From: Kryptolebias marmoratus
Taxonomy: Eukaryota > Chordata > Actinopteri > Cyprinodontiformes > Rivulidae
Assembly (NCBI RefSeq): GCF_001649575.2
Contig: NC_051434.1
Span: 5,101,460 to 5,165,459 of the forward strand
Direction: 5' to 3'
Length of the DNA: 64,000 nucleotides
Numbering within the stretch: the stretch's first letter is position 1; each line of letters opens with the position of its first letter. The notes under the pieces are model-generated. The model had not been told where the DNA came from. It did not search any database and saw only the letters and a program-made list of their open reading frames with translations. Position numbers and translations under genes: made by a program. Shown piece after piece: positions 1 through 11,047 of the stretch.

Positions 1-480
1 GGTAAGTCCACTCTAGCTGGGTTTAACGTAGCAGACCGGCTGGTCTGAAAGGGGCAGAGGCGAGAGGGAAAGTCCAAGTCCAGGCGTGAGGTCGTTACCG
101 GTAGGTCAGAGTTCCGAAGCCAAATCCAGACAGGGAGAATCCAAAGTGCGAGGTCCAGGTGTACGAAGCAAGGTCGGTAACGGGAGATCAGAATCCAAAG
201 AAGTATCAGGCAGGGAGCAGGCAAGAGACGGTGGTCGTGAAACAGGCATGGGTCGAGATCAGGCATGAACAAGAGTAGTACGCTGGACATTTACTGGCAC
301 AAGGCTTTCAATAATCTGGCAGTGAGATTTTGGGAGCTGTGGGTATTTATGGTGGCCTGAACAGGTGAGACAGATGAAGCTGATTACATGGGCATGGCAA
401 CATGGGCGTGGCTTGAACTGTGGGACTGAGGAAAGTTACTTGACTGTGGCAAGAGGCGTGGCAGGAACAGATGGAGCTGT
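1..480. repeat. Degenerate dispersed teleost repeat (unclassified)
   Basis: No gene is seen here. The stretch is rich in short GTCCAG/AATCCA/AGGCAGG-like motifs. It contains the phrase ACGCTGGACA...CTTTCAATAATCTGGCAG, which I recall from a common interspersed repeat of teleost genomes, and it ends in GGCGTGGC-type motifs. The open frames are short and have no recognisable protein similarity. The class (LTR-derived or non-autonomous DNA element) cannot be decided from one copy, and the left end is cut by the window. Confidence 0.45.
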
Positions 481-675
481 GACATATGATAGCTAAAGGT
501 AAAATTCGCAAAACCGTAGTTAGTAGCTAAAATTAATTAACATTTGTGTAAATGTGTTTGTCTTATAAATATGTGGAAGAAAAAGACAATGTTTGAAACA
601 TGATTTAATAATAATAAAGATCTTTTCTATAAGGACTCAATTTTTTGACTAGAAGAAAATAAAATCTATAAACAG

Positions 676-677
<2 letters not shown>

Positions 678-752
<75 letters not shown>
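678..752. repeat. (ATT)n microsatellite
   Basis: About 25 uninterrupted ATT units. It lies within the inverted mindy1 copy, at a point where the parental intron (around 6220) has no such tract, so it expanded after the duplication or was lost from the parent. Confidence 0.95.
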
Positions 753-753
<1 letters not shown>

Positions 754-856
754 TATTTCTGGTAAGACTAAAAGTTTGACAGTTTGAACTTTGGAGCCCG
801 TTCAGTCAGTGAATCTTTGCAAAAAAAAAAAAAAGTGAAAAAGAGTTTATGGGTGT

Positions 857-1110
857 GTGTGTGTGTGTGTGGACTTGTATTTGCTACATTGTGGGGACAA
901 TTTTCCCAACATATACTAACTTATAAGGACCAACTGCTCCTTGTGGGGACCAAAGCAAACCCTGGTTTGGTTTAGGGTTAGGTATCTACTAGTAATGGTT
1001 AGGGTTAGGGTAAGGGTCAGGGTTAGGCTGTAGTAATGTATGGAAGGCAATGGAAAGTCCCCGCAAAGATAGAGAGACAGACATGTGTGTGTGTGTGTGT
1101 GGGGGGGGGG
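857..1110. repeat. GTCCCCAC element with interstitial TTAGGG-like motifs, flanked by (GT)n
   Basis: Two (GT)n tracts (857-870 and 1085-1100, the second followed by a G run) bracket a block. The block carries GTGGGGAC motifs around 891 and 943 and a degenerate set of TTAGGG/TAGGGTTAGG motifs at about 968-1027. It occupies the position of the simple (CA)n found after the parental mindy1 exon (6136-6153). I recall similar GTCCCCAC plus TTAGGG units as dispersed in teleost genomes. Degenerate and internal, so not a telomere. Confidence 0.6.
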
Positions 1111-1739
1111 GGTAACCTGCTCAAAGTTTAGCTCCATGCCGTCGGCCTTCTCTCTGGGAGTGACAGATAAAACACACTCTCCTGTGCAGCAAACAAACAA
1201 ACAAACAAATCAGGAACTTCAGTCTAATCGTTCCTCTCTTCCCGCCTGAAGAGAGCAACTATGTTCTCATGATACAGAAATATTTGAAGGTATTTAATAC
1301 ATATTCTAGAGCTCATTATTTTAGACAAAAACAGACATTCACTTTCAAAAAAATAGCAATTAGAAATATCTTTCATCCAGTAATGTGTCATATTTTACAT
1401 TAGAACAGGATTTACCAGAAAGCCTACACTTATCTTTTCAGGAAGTCTAATTGTTCATGTCCTGCTATCAGCTGGCTTCTGTCTTCTTATATAAACAATA
1501 AAAAAAATTATAAATACACACAATGTTTTGGAAAACAGTGTTTGGTGGCTGACTGATATTTGTCAGGCTACAGTGAACATAATAAAAGTTGGAAAAAGAC
1601 AGATTCTTAAAAACCCCACACAAGACTAGGTTTATTTGTTATTTATTTGAGGTTTTTTATTTATTCATTTATTAATCACCAGGAGCTGTCGACTGAAATG
1701 AAAGTTAGAACCTTGACATGATTATATGGAGTCGTTTTA

Positions 1740-1945
1740 TCTGACTCTCTGGCTGCAGTTCTTGCTCCCGACGAATGGGGGACAGATTTTCGTACAAGAC
1801 CGGAACTCCCGCAGCTCTTTGAAGAAACCGGATGTGACGTGTCACCTATCCGTTGGAGACCCGGTGGTGGGCGGGGCTTTTTGTGGAGAAATGTAAACAG
1901 CTAGCGTCAGTGCGGATCACGGAGCAGCATCCGGTGTCGATAAAG
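1740..1945 (+). promoter_or_regulatory. mindy1: Probable mindy1 promoter and non-coding first exon
   Basis: A GC box (GGGCGGGGC, 1869-1877) and CRE-like TGACGTGTCA (about 1833-1842) lie just before a good 5' splice site (TAAAG|GTGAGT, exon end 1945). The following 1.1 kb has no coding signal. A second untranslated exon may begin at 2664 after a pyrimidine tract and CAG. The coding exon probably starts near 3055 after TTTTTAG. The transcription start is inferred, not seen. The stretch 1230-1740 is AT-rich with nothing recognised. Confidence 0.55.
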
Positions 1946-3120
1946 GTGAGTGTTTCGAACCCGAGTCTGGATTCAGATGGTTAAATGCAGAGTTCGGTTC
2001 CGTTTCTTCCATGTCCCGCTCCAATGTTAGCTTGTAGTTTTGCGGGACGAAGCTAATTTAGGCGAGTTAGCCTTTAGCTTCGGGTTTGCTAGCGAAGGAA
2101 GGGGAGTTGTGTCACAGCAGAAACCTGCTTAATGTTGAGGCGTCAGCAGGACGCTTCGCGGCTAAGGTGAGGCTTGTTTTCCAGGTCTTGTGTTTGGCTG
2201 CTGTTGTCAGAGGTGTGTCAGACAGTGAAGGTCTGGCTGGGAAACTGACTCACGCTTTAGCTGAGTTGTCTTATCTGAGTGAGGAGCATTATGGGAAACT
2301 TAAGCAGCTGTTTAGCTGACTAATGACAGCTCTCAGTGCTCAGTTCTCAGCTTTCATTCCCCACACAGAATGGCGAACTTTGCCAGAGGCTTTCATACAT
2401 TTTATTTTGCTTTCAGACTGATATTTCTAGTCTGTTGTTCCTATAAGATAAGCAAAAGGTCAGCTGACAGTTTTATCTTTCTTCTGTGAAGAAAACAGCA
2501 AGAAGGCACAAGATTACTGAAAACCCTCTGCTTATATTGAAGGTTTGAACATTGCACAGCTCAGCTAGAGACACAAATTGACCACAGGAAAAATAAAAAA
2601 GGATTGTAATGGCATAAAAGTTATCACAAACATTGATCTACCCTTCTTATTTCTTTTTTCCAGGTCTGGCAGGACGTCTGTTGACTAAAAAGCGAGAAAC
2701 TCCACTGTTCTTGCATCATCTCACGTCTTCAGCTGAGCAGACGTGCTTTGCGTTGCTCTTTTTGTTCTGCCTACAAATTTAAAACCTTGTTTAATTCGAG
2801 ATGGTGTGTGCCTGAAACTGTGGTCATGTTAGGTTTAACTATAGAAAGGCGCACTTGTTAGGCAGATGGTGGGCACGTGGACCAATAAAATAACTCCGTC
2901 CGAAATGTTTTGGGTGGCCATGTTGGCAGGGCAGATACTGTCTACCACTTCCAAAACATCGCCTCCATCTTAAGTACATCAGAAGTTCATCACCAGACGC
3001 CAAATATGTGTTAATCTTCTTTTTAATTATTATTTTTTTTGTTAGTTGTTTTTAGTGCAAATAGAAGTTTGGTTTGTCTTGGGAAGCTGGTGCGTCAGCA
3101 TTTAGCAGTTTTGGCTGATC

Positions 3121-6100
3121 ATGGCAGAATCCTGCTCGAAGCCAACGGCGCCAACAGATTTGCTGATTGAACCCAGCAGAAAGGAGCCAAGCCTCAGCAC
3201 AGACAGCTCGTCCAAAGAAATGGACCCTTCCGCAAAAATGGAGGGGTCAGACCACCGAGCCAAAGCCCCGAGCAGCAACGGCGCTTCGAACAGCCCTCTT
3301 CCTGTCTCCGAGGAGGAGGCCACGCCCACGCCGCCTGAGTCGTCACCGAGTCCGTCTGAGAACGAGACGCTCACCATCATCACCACAGAGGATGAGACCC
3401 TTTCAGTTCCACTCAGACATAACAAGACAGGAGGTCCAGACAGAGGAGGACAGTCGGGTAAGACAGACCAGGTCCAGAATCAGCCGTCTGAGCCGCTCGC
3501 CTTTAATATGGACCCATCAGTTGTTTTTTATAGCATTAATGAAAAGATTTAATAACATCTATTCACTGGCTGGACCAAATTAAAGCTCTAAGAGCTTAAA
3601 ACTGACGAGCCTGATGACCTGTTAGAAGTGACAGGTTTCTAATTTATGGTATAAAAACAATAAACACCATTTAAGTGTTTGGCTTATAAGTATAACACTT
3701 TAACACTTATTCATATCTAATTTTGAAGCTTAAATATTGGATGAGTTTCCTGATTAAATAAAATGTTAAAGAGACAAAAAAAAAGTTTTAAACACACTGA
3801 ACAACAACTACAAATAGATAAGATGTCAAATCAATTAAGTAGCTTAAAAAAACAATAAATTTACTATAATTAGAATTATAACAAACTGAACTTGTTGAAA
3901 GTAGTTAATCCAGGTAAATATCGGTCAAACATTTACTAAAATTAAAATGACTTTTGTTCTAATAGGTGATGATTACAGACTGGAAGACGTGGAGTTGTTA
4001 CACAGTTTGTTACATATGTTTGACATTACGAACCAGCTAACTGGTTTGTGTTTTTGGTGTGTTTGGTTGTTATGTTTTTGTGAAGCTGAGCTGGTTGACA
4101 TTCAGGAAGCTGAGACGGAGCGGAGCAGCGGAGGCCTTTAATGACTCTTTGTTGTTATTGAATAAAATGGCTGCAGGCCAGCCCTCCAGAATCTGTGCAG
4201 AACAGACAGGAACCAAAAACACCAACAAAATATTGTTTGTTGCAGCTTTTCTTCCTAGGCTGTCTGATCACAGTAGAGACCTGGCTGTTCCTGCTGATAC
4301 CAGGTTGAAATATGAGCTGATTTATTTCTCTGTACTTACCTGATACATACCCTGTAATACCAGTGATGTACCCAGTTAAGTACCAGGTACTTCTGAGTAT
4401 GTACTAGGTAAGTACGGGGTAACAAGTCACCTCATATTACAACCTGGTACCAGGTAGGTTTTCTGTGTTGCTACTGCTGTAAATCTAACCATTAAATGTA
4501 ATTACTGCTGTTCGTGTCAGAAGCAAGCATTTTAAAGTTTATTGAGAATCTTTGCTCCTGTAACCCTAATCTCCCCACACTGCATTAGAAAAGTGTTACT
4601 GCAGAGCAGGATGCTGCTTTTGTAGCAGCACTTCACTGAATGACTGTTTTCCTCATATTCTCTTCATCAGCAGACGTTTCAGGATAGCAGGATTTTGTCC
4701 CTCATGTTTTTACCGGTCTTCGTGTTGTTCTGACAGTTAAAGGCTGTCCGACCTGAAGGACAACGTCTCTGAGCTGTCTATGTGTTTGCAGGTTTGGACC
4801 AGGACCTGGACGAGAGCTCCTCTGTGATGACGACAGGCGGCTCTGACGATCAGAGGGAATCCACCGACTCTGCGTCGTTCTCCATCCCCAGCCTGGAGCT
4901 TTCCGATGGGGTCATAACTGCAGGGAACTCTCTGGACATAGAGGATGGATTGTCCTCGTCCTTCTCGGCTCCGGGTGTCGAAGGCTGCTCTCCGTCCGCT
5001 GAAGCTCCCAGTCTAAAGGAGGACGAGGCGCTGGAAGCTGCAGGTGGTGGTTTTACAGACAGAAATTTATATGACGTAAAAAAAACATGTCAAAAATTTC
5101 TTGACGTTGTCTAAAATTCTCAGAATTTTTCCATTTTAGTTCAGGCTGTCTGACTGTAATTGTCCTCCTGACCACAGGGGGAGCTGTTGCTGCTCCTGCT
5201 GCAGCCCCTGCAGTCTCAGAGCCTGGACCCTTCATGCCGGCATATTACCTGGTGAAGTGGATCACGTGGAAGGAGAAGAAGACCCCCATCATCACTCAGA
5301 GCGAGAACGGACCCTGCCCCCTGCTGGCCATTATGAACACACTCTTCCTGCGCTGGAAGGTAAGATTTATTTTAAAAATCATTAATTTAATGACCACAAC
5401 CTATAAAAGATGATTGTAGCCAAGCAGTATATTGATAAAACAAGTTTCTGTTTATAAGCCGTCAGGAGAGAACAACGATTCCTCTAACTCTTTATCAGGA
5501 AATATTTAGCTAAAAGCCTGACTGTCTGCCATGAACTTAAAGAAAATGTGTCTAAAACCCTAAAACATGTTATATCAGAAGTAGATTTGGATCAGTTTTA
5601 GAATCATGAGGAGTAAATATTTGACTCTGGCTCCTAAACGCAGTAAAAGTTGTTTGTTTGTCTGATTGAGGAGCAGAATGAAAGTTTGAGGTGTTGAGAT
5701 GCAGCTGGAGGGAAAAAAAAGGTTTAATAAAGAATAAAGTTCCTTTTCAGAGCTAACTGTCTGGAGTCTGAGCTATAAAAGTAAAACAAATGAACAACTA
5801 CTGATAATAAATGATGTTTTTGGGATAATTGTTTGTTGTTAGGCCAAACTTCCTGCTCAAACTGAAGTGGTCACGGCTGAGGACCTGATGGCTCATCTTG
5901 GTAAAACGACACTCCAACTGAAGTCTCACTTTCTAATAGTTTATTTTATTACTGGAATAAGTTTATAATATTTGCTGCAGCTCTTATACAGAATATTAGT
6001 GTTTCTAGTTGTGGAAAAAAAAAGATTAGACTCTGAAGTTCCTGATTTGTTTGCTTGTTTGCTGCGCAGGAGAGTGTGTTTTATCCGTCACTCCCAGAGA

Positions 6101-8210
6101 GAAGGCCAACGGCATGGAGCTAAACTTCCAGCAGGTACACACACACACACACACTTTGTTTTCTTTTGCAGAGAATCACTGACTGAACAGACTCTAAACT
6201 TTTAAAGTCTTACCAGAAATATATAAGTTTTATTTTCTTCTAGTCAAAAAAATTGTCTCTTACAGAAAAGATCTTTCTTATTTTTAAATCATGTTTCAAA
6301 GACTGTTTTTTTCCTCCACATATTTATAAGACAAACACGTTTACACAAATGTTCCCACATCGCAAACAAGATAAAAGGTTAAAAAAGAAACCGCTGAACT
6401 TAGAGACTGGAGGTCTGTTCTGTCGAGGCTGAGGAGCTTCCTCCTCTCACTCTTCATCACTCTTCGTCGCTGACTTCAGCTGTTCGTCTCTGCAGAACAT
6501 GAGCGACGCCATGGCGGTCCTCCCCAAGCTGTCCACGGGTCTGGATGTCAACGTGCGCTTCACCGGCGTCACGGACTTCGAATACACACCCGAGTGCATC
6601 GTGTTCGACCTGCTGGACATCCCGCTGTACCACGGCTGGCTGGTCGACCCTCAGGTAACCCGCTGTAACTTCCAGTGTTGATCACTGGAAACGTCATGTC
6701 ATCATTTCTGCTGCTGAAGGTCACAGAGTGCATTTCTGTGTTTAGAGTCCAGAGATGGTTGCAGCTGTGGGGAAACTGAGTTACAACCAGCTGGTGGAGA
6801 AGATCATTGACTGCAAACACTCTGCAGACAGCAGCCGAGTCAGTGAAGGTAACACACGGACAGAAACACCGACAGGTTTTACACAAGCAGGACAACTGCA
6901 GGGAGAGCTGCAGGAGGAGGAGCCTCCCAGAGACCCGACCTGAGGCGGCAGAATACAAACCCGTCCCTCTGAAGTGTGTGCTGCTGATGCCTGTGTTTGT
7001 GTCTTTGCTCTGTAGGTTTAGTGGCTGAACAGTTTCTGGAGTCGACAGCGACTCAGCTGTCATATCACGGTCTGTGTGAACTCAACACGACAGCTAAAGA
7101 GGGAGAGATCTCCGTGTTCTTCAGAAACAACCACTTCAGTACGATGATCAAACACAAGGTGGCGACAGACTTGAGGTTTACTGCCACGTCACGATCGAAC
7201 AGCAGGTGGGAGTGGCGTTGGTAACGTTCCCGTCCTCTTTCAGGGTCACCTGTACCTCCTGGTGACGGATCAGGGCTTCCTGCAGGAGGAGAGCGTGGTC
7301 TGGGAGTCTCTTCACAACGTTGAGGGAGACGGAAACTTCTGCGACTCCGACTTCAGGTTGTGTCACCCTCCTGGGAGAGCTCCGCCCACCTCCCACCTGC
7401 CGCCCAGCGCCCAGGAGCAGCAGAGGCAGATCGACCAGGTGAGGCCTTCGGGGAACGAGAAGACACGATTGGTTTGTTATTAAAGCGTCGCTGATCACTC
7501 TCGCTGTTGGTCTCAGGACTATCTAGTGGCGGTCTCCCTGCAGCAGCAGCAGGGCAGCGCCCCGGGACCTCTGAGTGACCTGGAGTTGGCCCAGCAGCTC
7601 CAACAGGAGGAGTATCAGCAGCAGCAGCAGCAGCAACCGGGATCCTCTCAGACGACACACCAGGTACCGCCGGGAGGAGACGGATGAATATTCCTGACAA
7701 CAAACAGAATATCTGAATCTTTTTAAAGAACTCATGTTGTAGTTGTAAAAAGTTCCCATTTAAGGTAAAAAAAAAAAAAAAGTAGTTTTTGTTTTTATGA
7801 AGACGCTTGTTTGTGAAAATACAGACTCTGGCTCAGAAAACTCCGGGTTAAAGCTGAATTCCCACACAGACCCACAGTCAGGAAACGCTCAGTCAGGTTG
7901 TGTTTCACCTCAAAGTCTGATTAACTCTGTTCCTCTCAACTCAAACTGAATTTTCTCAGCTTCAGAGTTTATAAATCAGCATGAAGTCTTTCTGTTTTAA
8001 ATAAAAACACCACAGAGACTCTTCCTCTCAGCACGTAGCTGCAGAGGCTGCGTGGTCTGAGAGCCTGGCACTTTGTGAGATTTCACGGCTTCAGATGTGG
8101 TTCCAGCCGCGGTTCTAACTCCTGCTTTTTGTTGCCGTCTTCAGGTCAGAGGTCAGAGCTCTCAGCAAGCCAGAAGGAGAGAAAAGGACTCGGACTGTGT
8201 GATCCTATAG
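3121..8210 (+). CDS. mindy1: MINDY lysine-48 deubiquitinase 1 (FAM63A)
   Basis: Cysteine protease of the MINDY family, which trims Lys48-linked polyubiquitin chains from the distal end. Coding exons: 3121-3457, 4792-5043, 5178-5359, 5843-5900, 6070-6134, 6496-6654, 6746-6848, 7016-7158, 7244-7438, 7517-7663, 8145-8210, giving 568 residues; human MINDY1 is about 469, the extra length being an acidic, Ser/Pro-rich N-terminus. Conserved features: catalytic Cys243 in ENGPCPLL with Gln237 nearby, catalytic His425 in FRNNHFSTM, and a C-terminal ubiquitin-binding MIU-like helix (LELAQQLQQEEY) followed by a Gln run. The last four residues, CVIL, fit a CaaX prenylation box. The start is the first ATG of the open exon, after an untranslated region. 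MINDY2 is the alternative; synteny with pi4kb and bnipl favours MINDY1. The first two exons are poorly conserved and less certain. Confidence 0.93.
4300..4470. repeat. TACCAGGTA-type dispersed repeat, copy 1 (mindy1 intron)
   Basis: A run of TACCTG/TACCAGGTA/GTAAGTAC units with roughly 10-base spacing. It includes the non-tandem phrase GGGGTAACAAGTCA, also present in copy 3 near 49106. It lies in the intron before the exon at 4792 and carries AG|GTAAGTA (GT at 4408) in the sense direction of mindy1. Confidence 0.75.
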
Positions 8211-10560
8211 ACTCGCCGCCGCCGCCTGGAACACCCTGGGGCTCCGTCTGCTGCAGCCGCCGTTAGCTCGATGCCAAACCCGAAGTCAGAGACGCTCAGA
8301 GGGTTCTGTTGGACCAAACGGGTACCGCTAATGAACAAAGGGCTCGTCAGAAAACTGAGGTCTTTATTTATAAACTCTAACTGCTGCTTTTAGATCCGTT
8401 TTTAATTATTATTAACAAGAAGAACTTTTTGTTGCCAACAATCAAAAGCTAAAAATATCTTTTGATTTTGACAAAAGAAGGTCAAAGGTCATCGGTTTAG
8501 GTTCTCAACACTTCTGCTGAAACTTTAGAGCCCCACACTTAACTTGTTTTAGGACTTTTGTCCTCGTTATTAACACTCAGTATCCAGGGGAACGTTGGGA
8601 GGAACTTTATGACACGAGGCAGTCGGCAGGTCGGAGAGGCGACATGTCAAACTTCCAGGAAGTTTCTCTGCATGAAAACATCTCCTTTCCTTCTGCTGCC
8701 GTACCTGTAATAATCAGACACCAGATCATTTTTATCCTCGTTTCCTAAACATCTGCTGAAACTCTGGAGGCGAACGGGTCTCTGCTTCTTCTTCTTCTTT
8801 GGTTCTGAATCGATTTTATCGACGCTAAAACTTTGTTTTTCAATTAATGTTGACACAGAAGCTGGTGGTTTGCAGCAGGTCGGTGAGGATGAGGATAAGG
8901 TCTGTGAGGTGAAGGTAAAATATTTCACACATTGCAGCACTTTTTTTAGGGATAAATTTGGTTTGTTTTCCATTTAAATGTCAGAGTTTTCCCTCCGCCT
9001 CTGTTATCGTAGCTCAGAGAAACCAGGAGTTTGATAAAACTAAAAATCCATCCAGAACAAAATCACACGCCTCGTTTGAAACATTTGCTTCAGAGATAAA
9101 TGAACACGCAGCTGAGCATCCTGTTAGAAAATCCCTCAGTCTGTTCAGCTCTGCTTCATCTGCAGCTCAGAGGATGCCTCGTTAGTTTAAAAAAAGTTAA
9201 AAACCTTCACTGAGAGGCAGGAGAATTCTTTAAATGCCGTTTTAAAGTCCAGAAATGCTCAAATATTCTAAATCTGCCACAGATTTCAGCTGGGAGCCAA
9301 AGAAACCAGCAGCTCAGATGATTTCGTGTCTGTGACTGTAGCTGCTTCTTTTCATTCATTAGATGATTAAATAAAGAAAATAAAGGCTTAGGCTTCATTA
9401 AAGGAATGCGTATCACCCGCCGCCGGTCATGCTGAGAAACAACAGAGTTGTGTTGATTTTGGTCAAACCTTGAACTCCGACAGGATCTGTTTATGAAACA
9501 CGCCCGGCTACTTCAACATGTTTAGCTTTATTTTTGTGTTGTCTAAGGTCCATTAGCTGTGGCCTGAAAACGTTCCTGTTAATCGTCGTTTAACAGCCCA
9601 GATTAGGCTGACCCAGGGTCAGATTTGGTGCCTCGAAGTGATCAGTACTAACAGCTTCCTCTGATTTTCCTGACGGGGCAGATCTGGATCCTGTTCAGCT
9701 GAATTTACTAGAAAACTTGCTGTGAAAACTAATCTGTTTGAGGCCAGAATGAAGGAAACCGTTATGAGTTTTAAACCTCCTCCGATGTGTCTCTCTGTCC
9801 TCTGTCTTCTCATTTCTTAAAGGATATGTCTTCTGTCCTTTTTCTTCAAATTGTCATAACTTCCTGAGGTTGTGATAAAATGACTGATGTGTTTTGGTCT
9901 AAATAAAAGCTCAGTACAGTATCTTTGGTATCTGTAACCCCTGAGGCTCAGACTGGCACTCAGTGAATTTAAAGAAAATCAAACTTGTTTTGTCTCACTT
10001 GAAGCTTGGACGGTAGATAGTTGGGAATCCTCCATGTTGTAGGACTGAAGTCACGGATTAAACTGAAGCAGGTTGTTCAAACACCGCGGGGCAGATGCTA
10101 ACAGATGCTAACACCCACTTAGCTTCTGCTTCTGTTTCCTGTATTTAAAATTTATAACATAAAGAAGTGTTGGGGGGTGGCTGACTTACTTCCTTTTTTA
10201 AGTTTTGGTGAGAAAAATCCTGGAAGACTAAAACCTTTTTCCACTGAGATATAAAACGGGAAAAGTACCAGAAAGACATGTTTTTGTTTCTTTCTGTGCT
10301 TTGGGGAACTGGAAAACAGATTATATACATTAAGTTTGTATCTTCCTGTCGTCCAGTAAACGCGTCGTGATTAGAGGTTGGGAGGAACAGATGAGGAAGC
10401 TAAATTTCTTCTTTAAACCTGAACTGCGTCATGAAAGATTTCAGACGGAGATAAACGCGTCAAAGTGCCACGGCTGGGGTGTTTTATCTGTGTGAAGAGT
10501 TGGCTTTCATTTGTCGTCTTGTTAAATATTCAATAAACACGAAATCTGTGTTCACGTCTG
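8211..10560 (+). other. mindy1: mindy1 3' untranslated region and downstream flank
   Basis: No conserved coding sequence. Candidate polyadenylation hexamers on the plus strand are AATAAA at about 9901 and 10532-10537. The latter is followed by a GT-rich stretch (CTGTGTTCACGTCTG) and is the better distal site. The transcript end is inferred. Confidence 0.5.
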
Positions 10561-10703
10561 CACTTTTCTGTTTTAATGTCGTTTCTGTTAATAAATTACT
10601 TTCTGTAGTTGTGACTTATTTCTGATCATTTAGAGCTTTTAATGTGTGGAGGAGTCAGACACACAAAATAAACCTGAAGTTTAGTGAAGTCCAGACTTAA
10701 ATA

Positions 10704-11047
10704 GTGGATGGATGGATGATGGTGGATGGATGATTGATGGATGGATGATGGTTGGATGATGGATGGATGATGGATAGATGGATGGATGGATGATGGATGG
10801 GTGATGGTTGGATGATGGATGAATGATGGTTGGATGATGGATGGATTATGGTTGGATGATGGATGGATGATGGATGGATGATGGTTGGATGATGGATGAA
10901 TGATGGTTGGATGATGGATGGATGATGGATGGATGGATGAATAATGGATGATGGATAGATGATGGATGGATGGTGGATGATGGCTGAATGTTGGATGATG
11001 GATGGATGGTTGGATGGATGATGGATGAATGATGGATGGATGGATGA
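10704..11047. repeat. GGATGGATGATGG minisatellite
   Basis: About 340 bases of diverged GGATGGATGAT/GGTTGGATGATGG units with 4-base and about 12 to 16-base periodicity. It lies between the convergent 3' ends of mindy1 and pi4kb. Confidence 0.95.

Larger units (their letters stand above)
539..1229 (-). pseudogene. Inverted partial copy of mindy1 (one exon plus flanking introns)
   Basis: Read on the minus strand, 1229 down to 539 matches plus-strand 6024-6353 inside mindy1. The match covers the end of one intron, a 65-base exon (copy 1181 down to 1117, parent 6070-6134) and about 220 bases of the next intron. By eye the exon differs at 4 of 65 bases and stays open, reading GECVLSVTPREKADGMELNF; the amino acid changes are Asn to Asp and Gln to Glu. 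The acceptor AG and donor GT are both kept. Two insertions distinguish the copy: a (CA)n/TAACCC-type element (about 857-1110) and an (ATT)n tract (678-752). No other mindy1 exon was found next to it, so it is a fragment and not a second gene. Confidence 0.85.

Noticed and set aside
968..1027. Telomere
   Set aside because: The TTAGGG motifs are few, degenerate and internal, inside a dispersed element.
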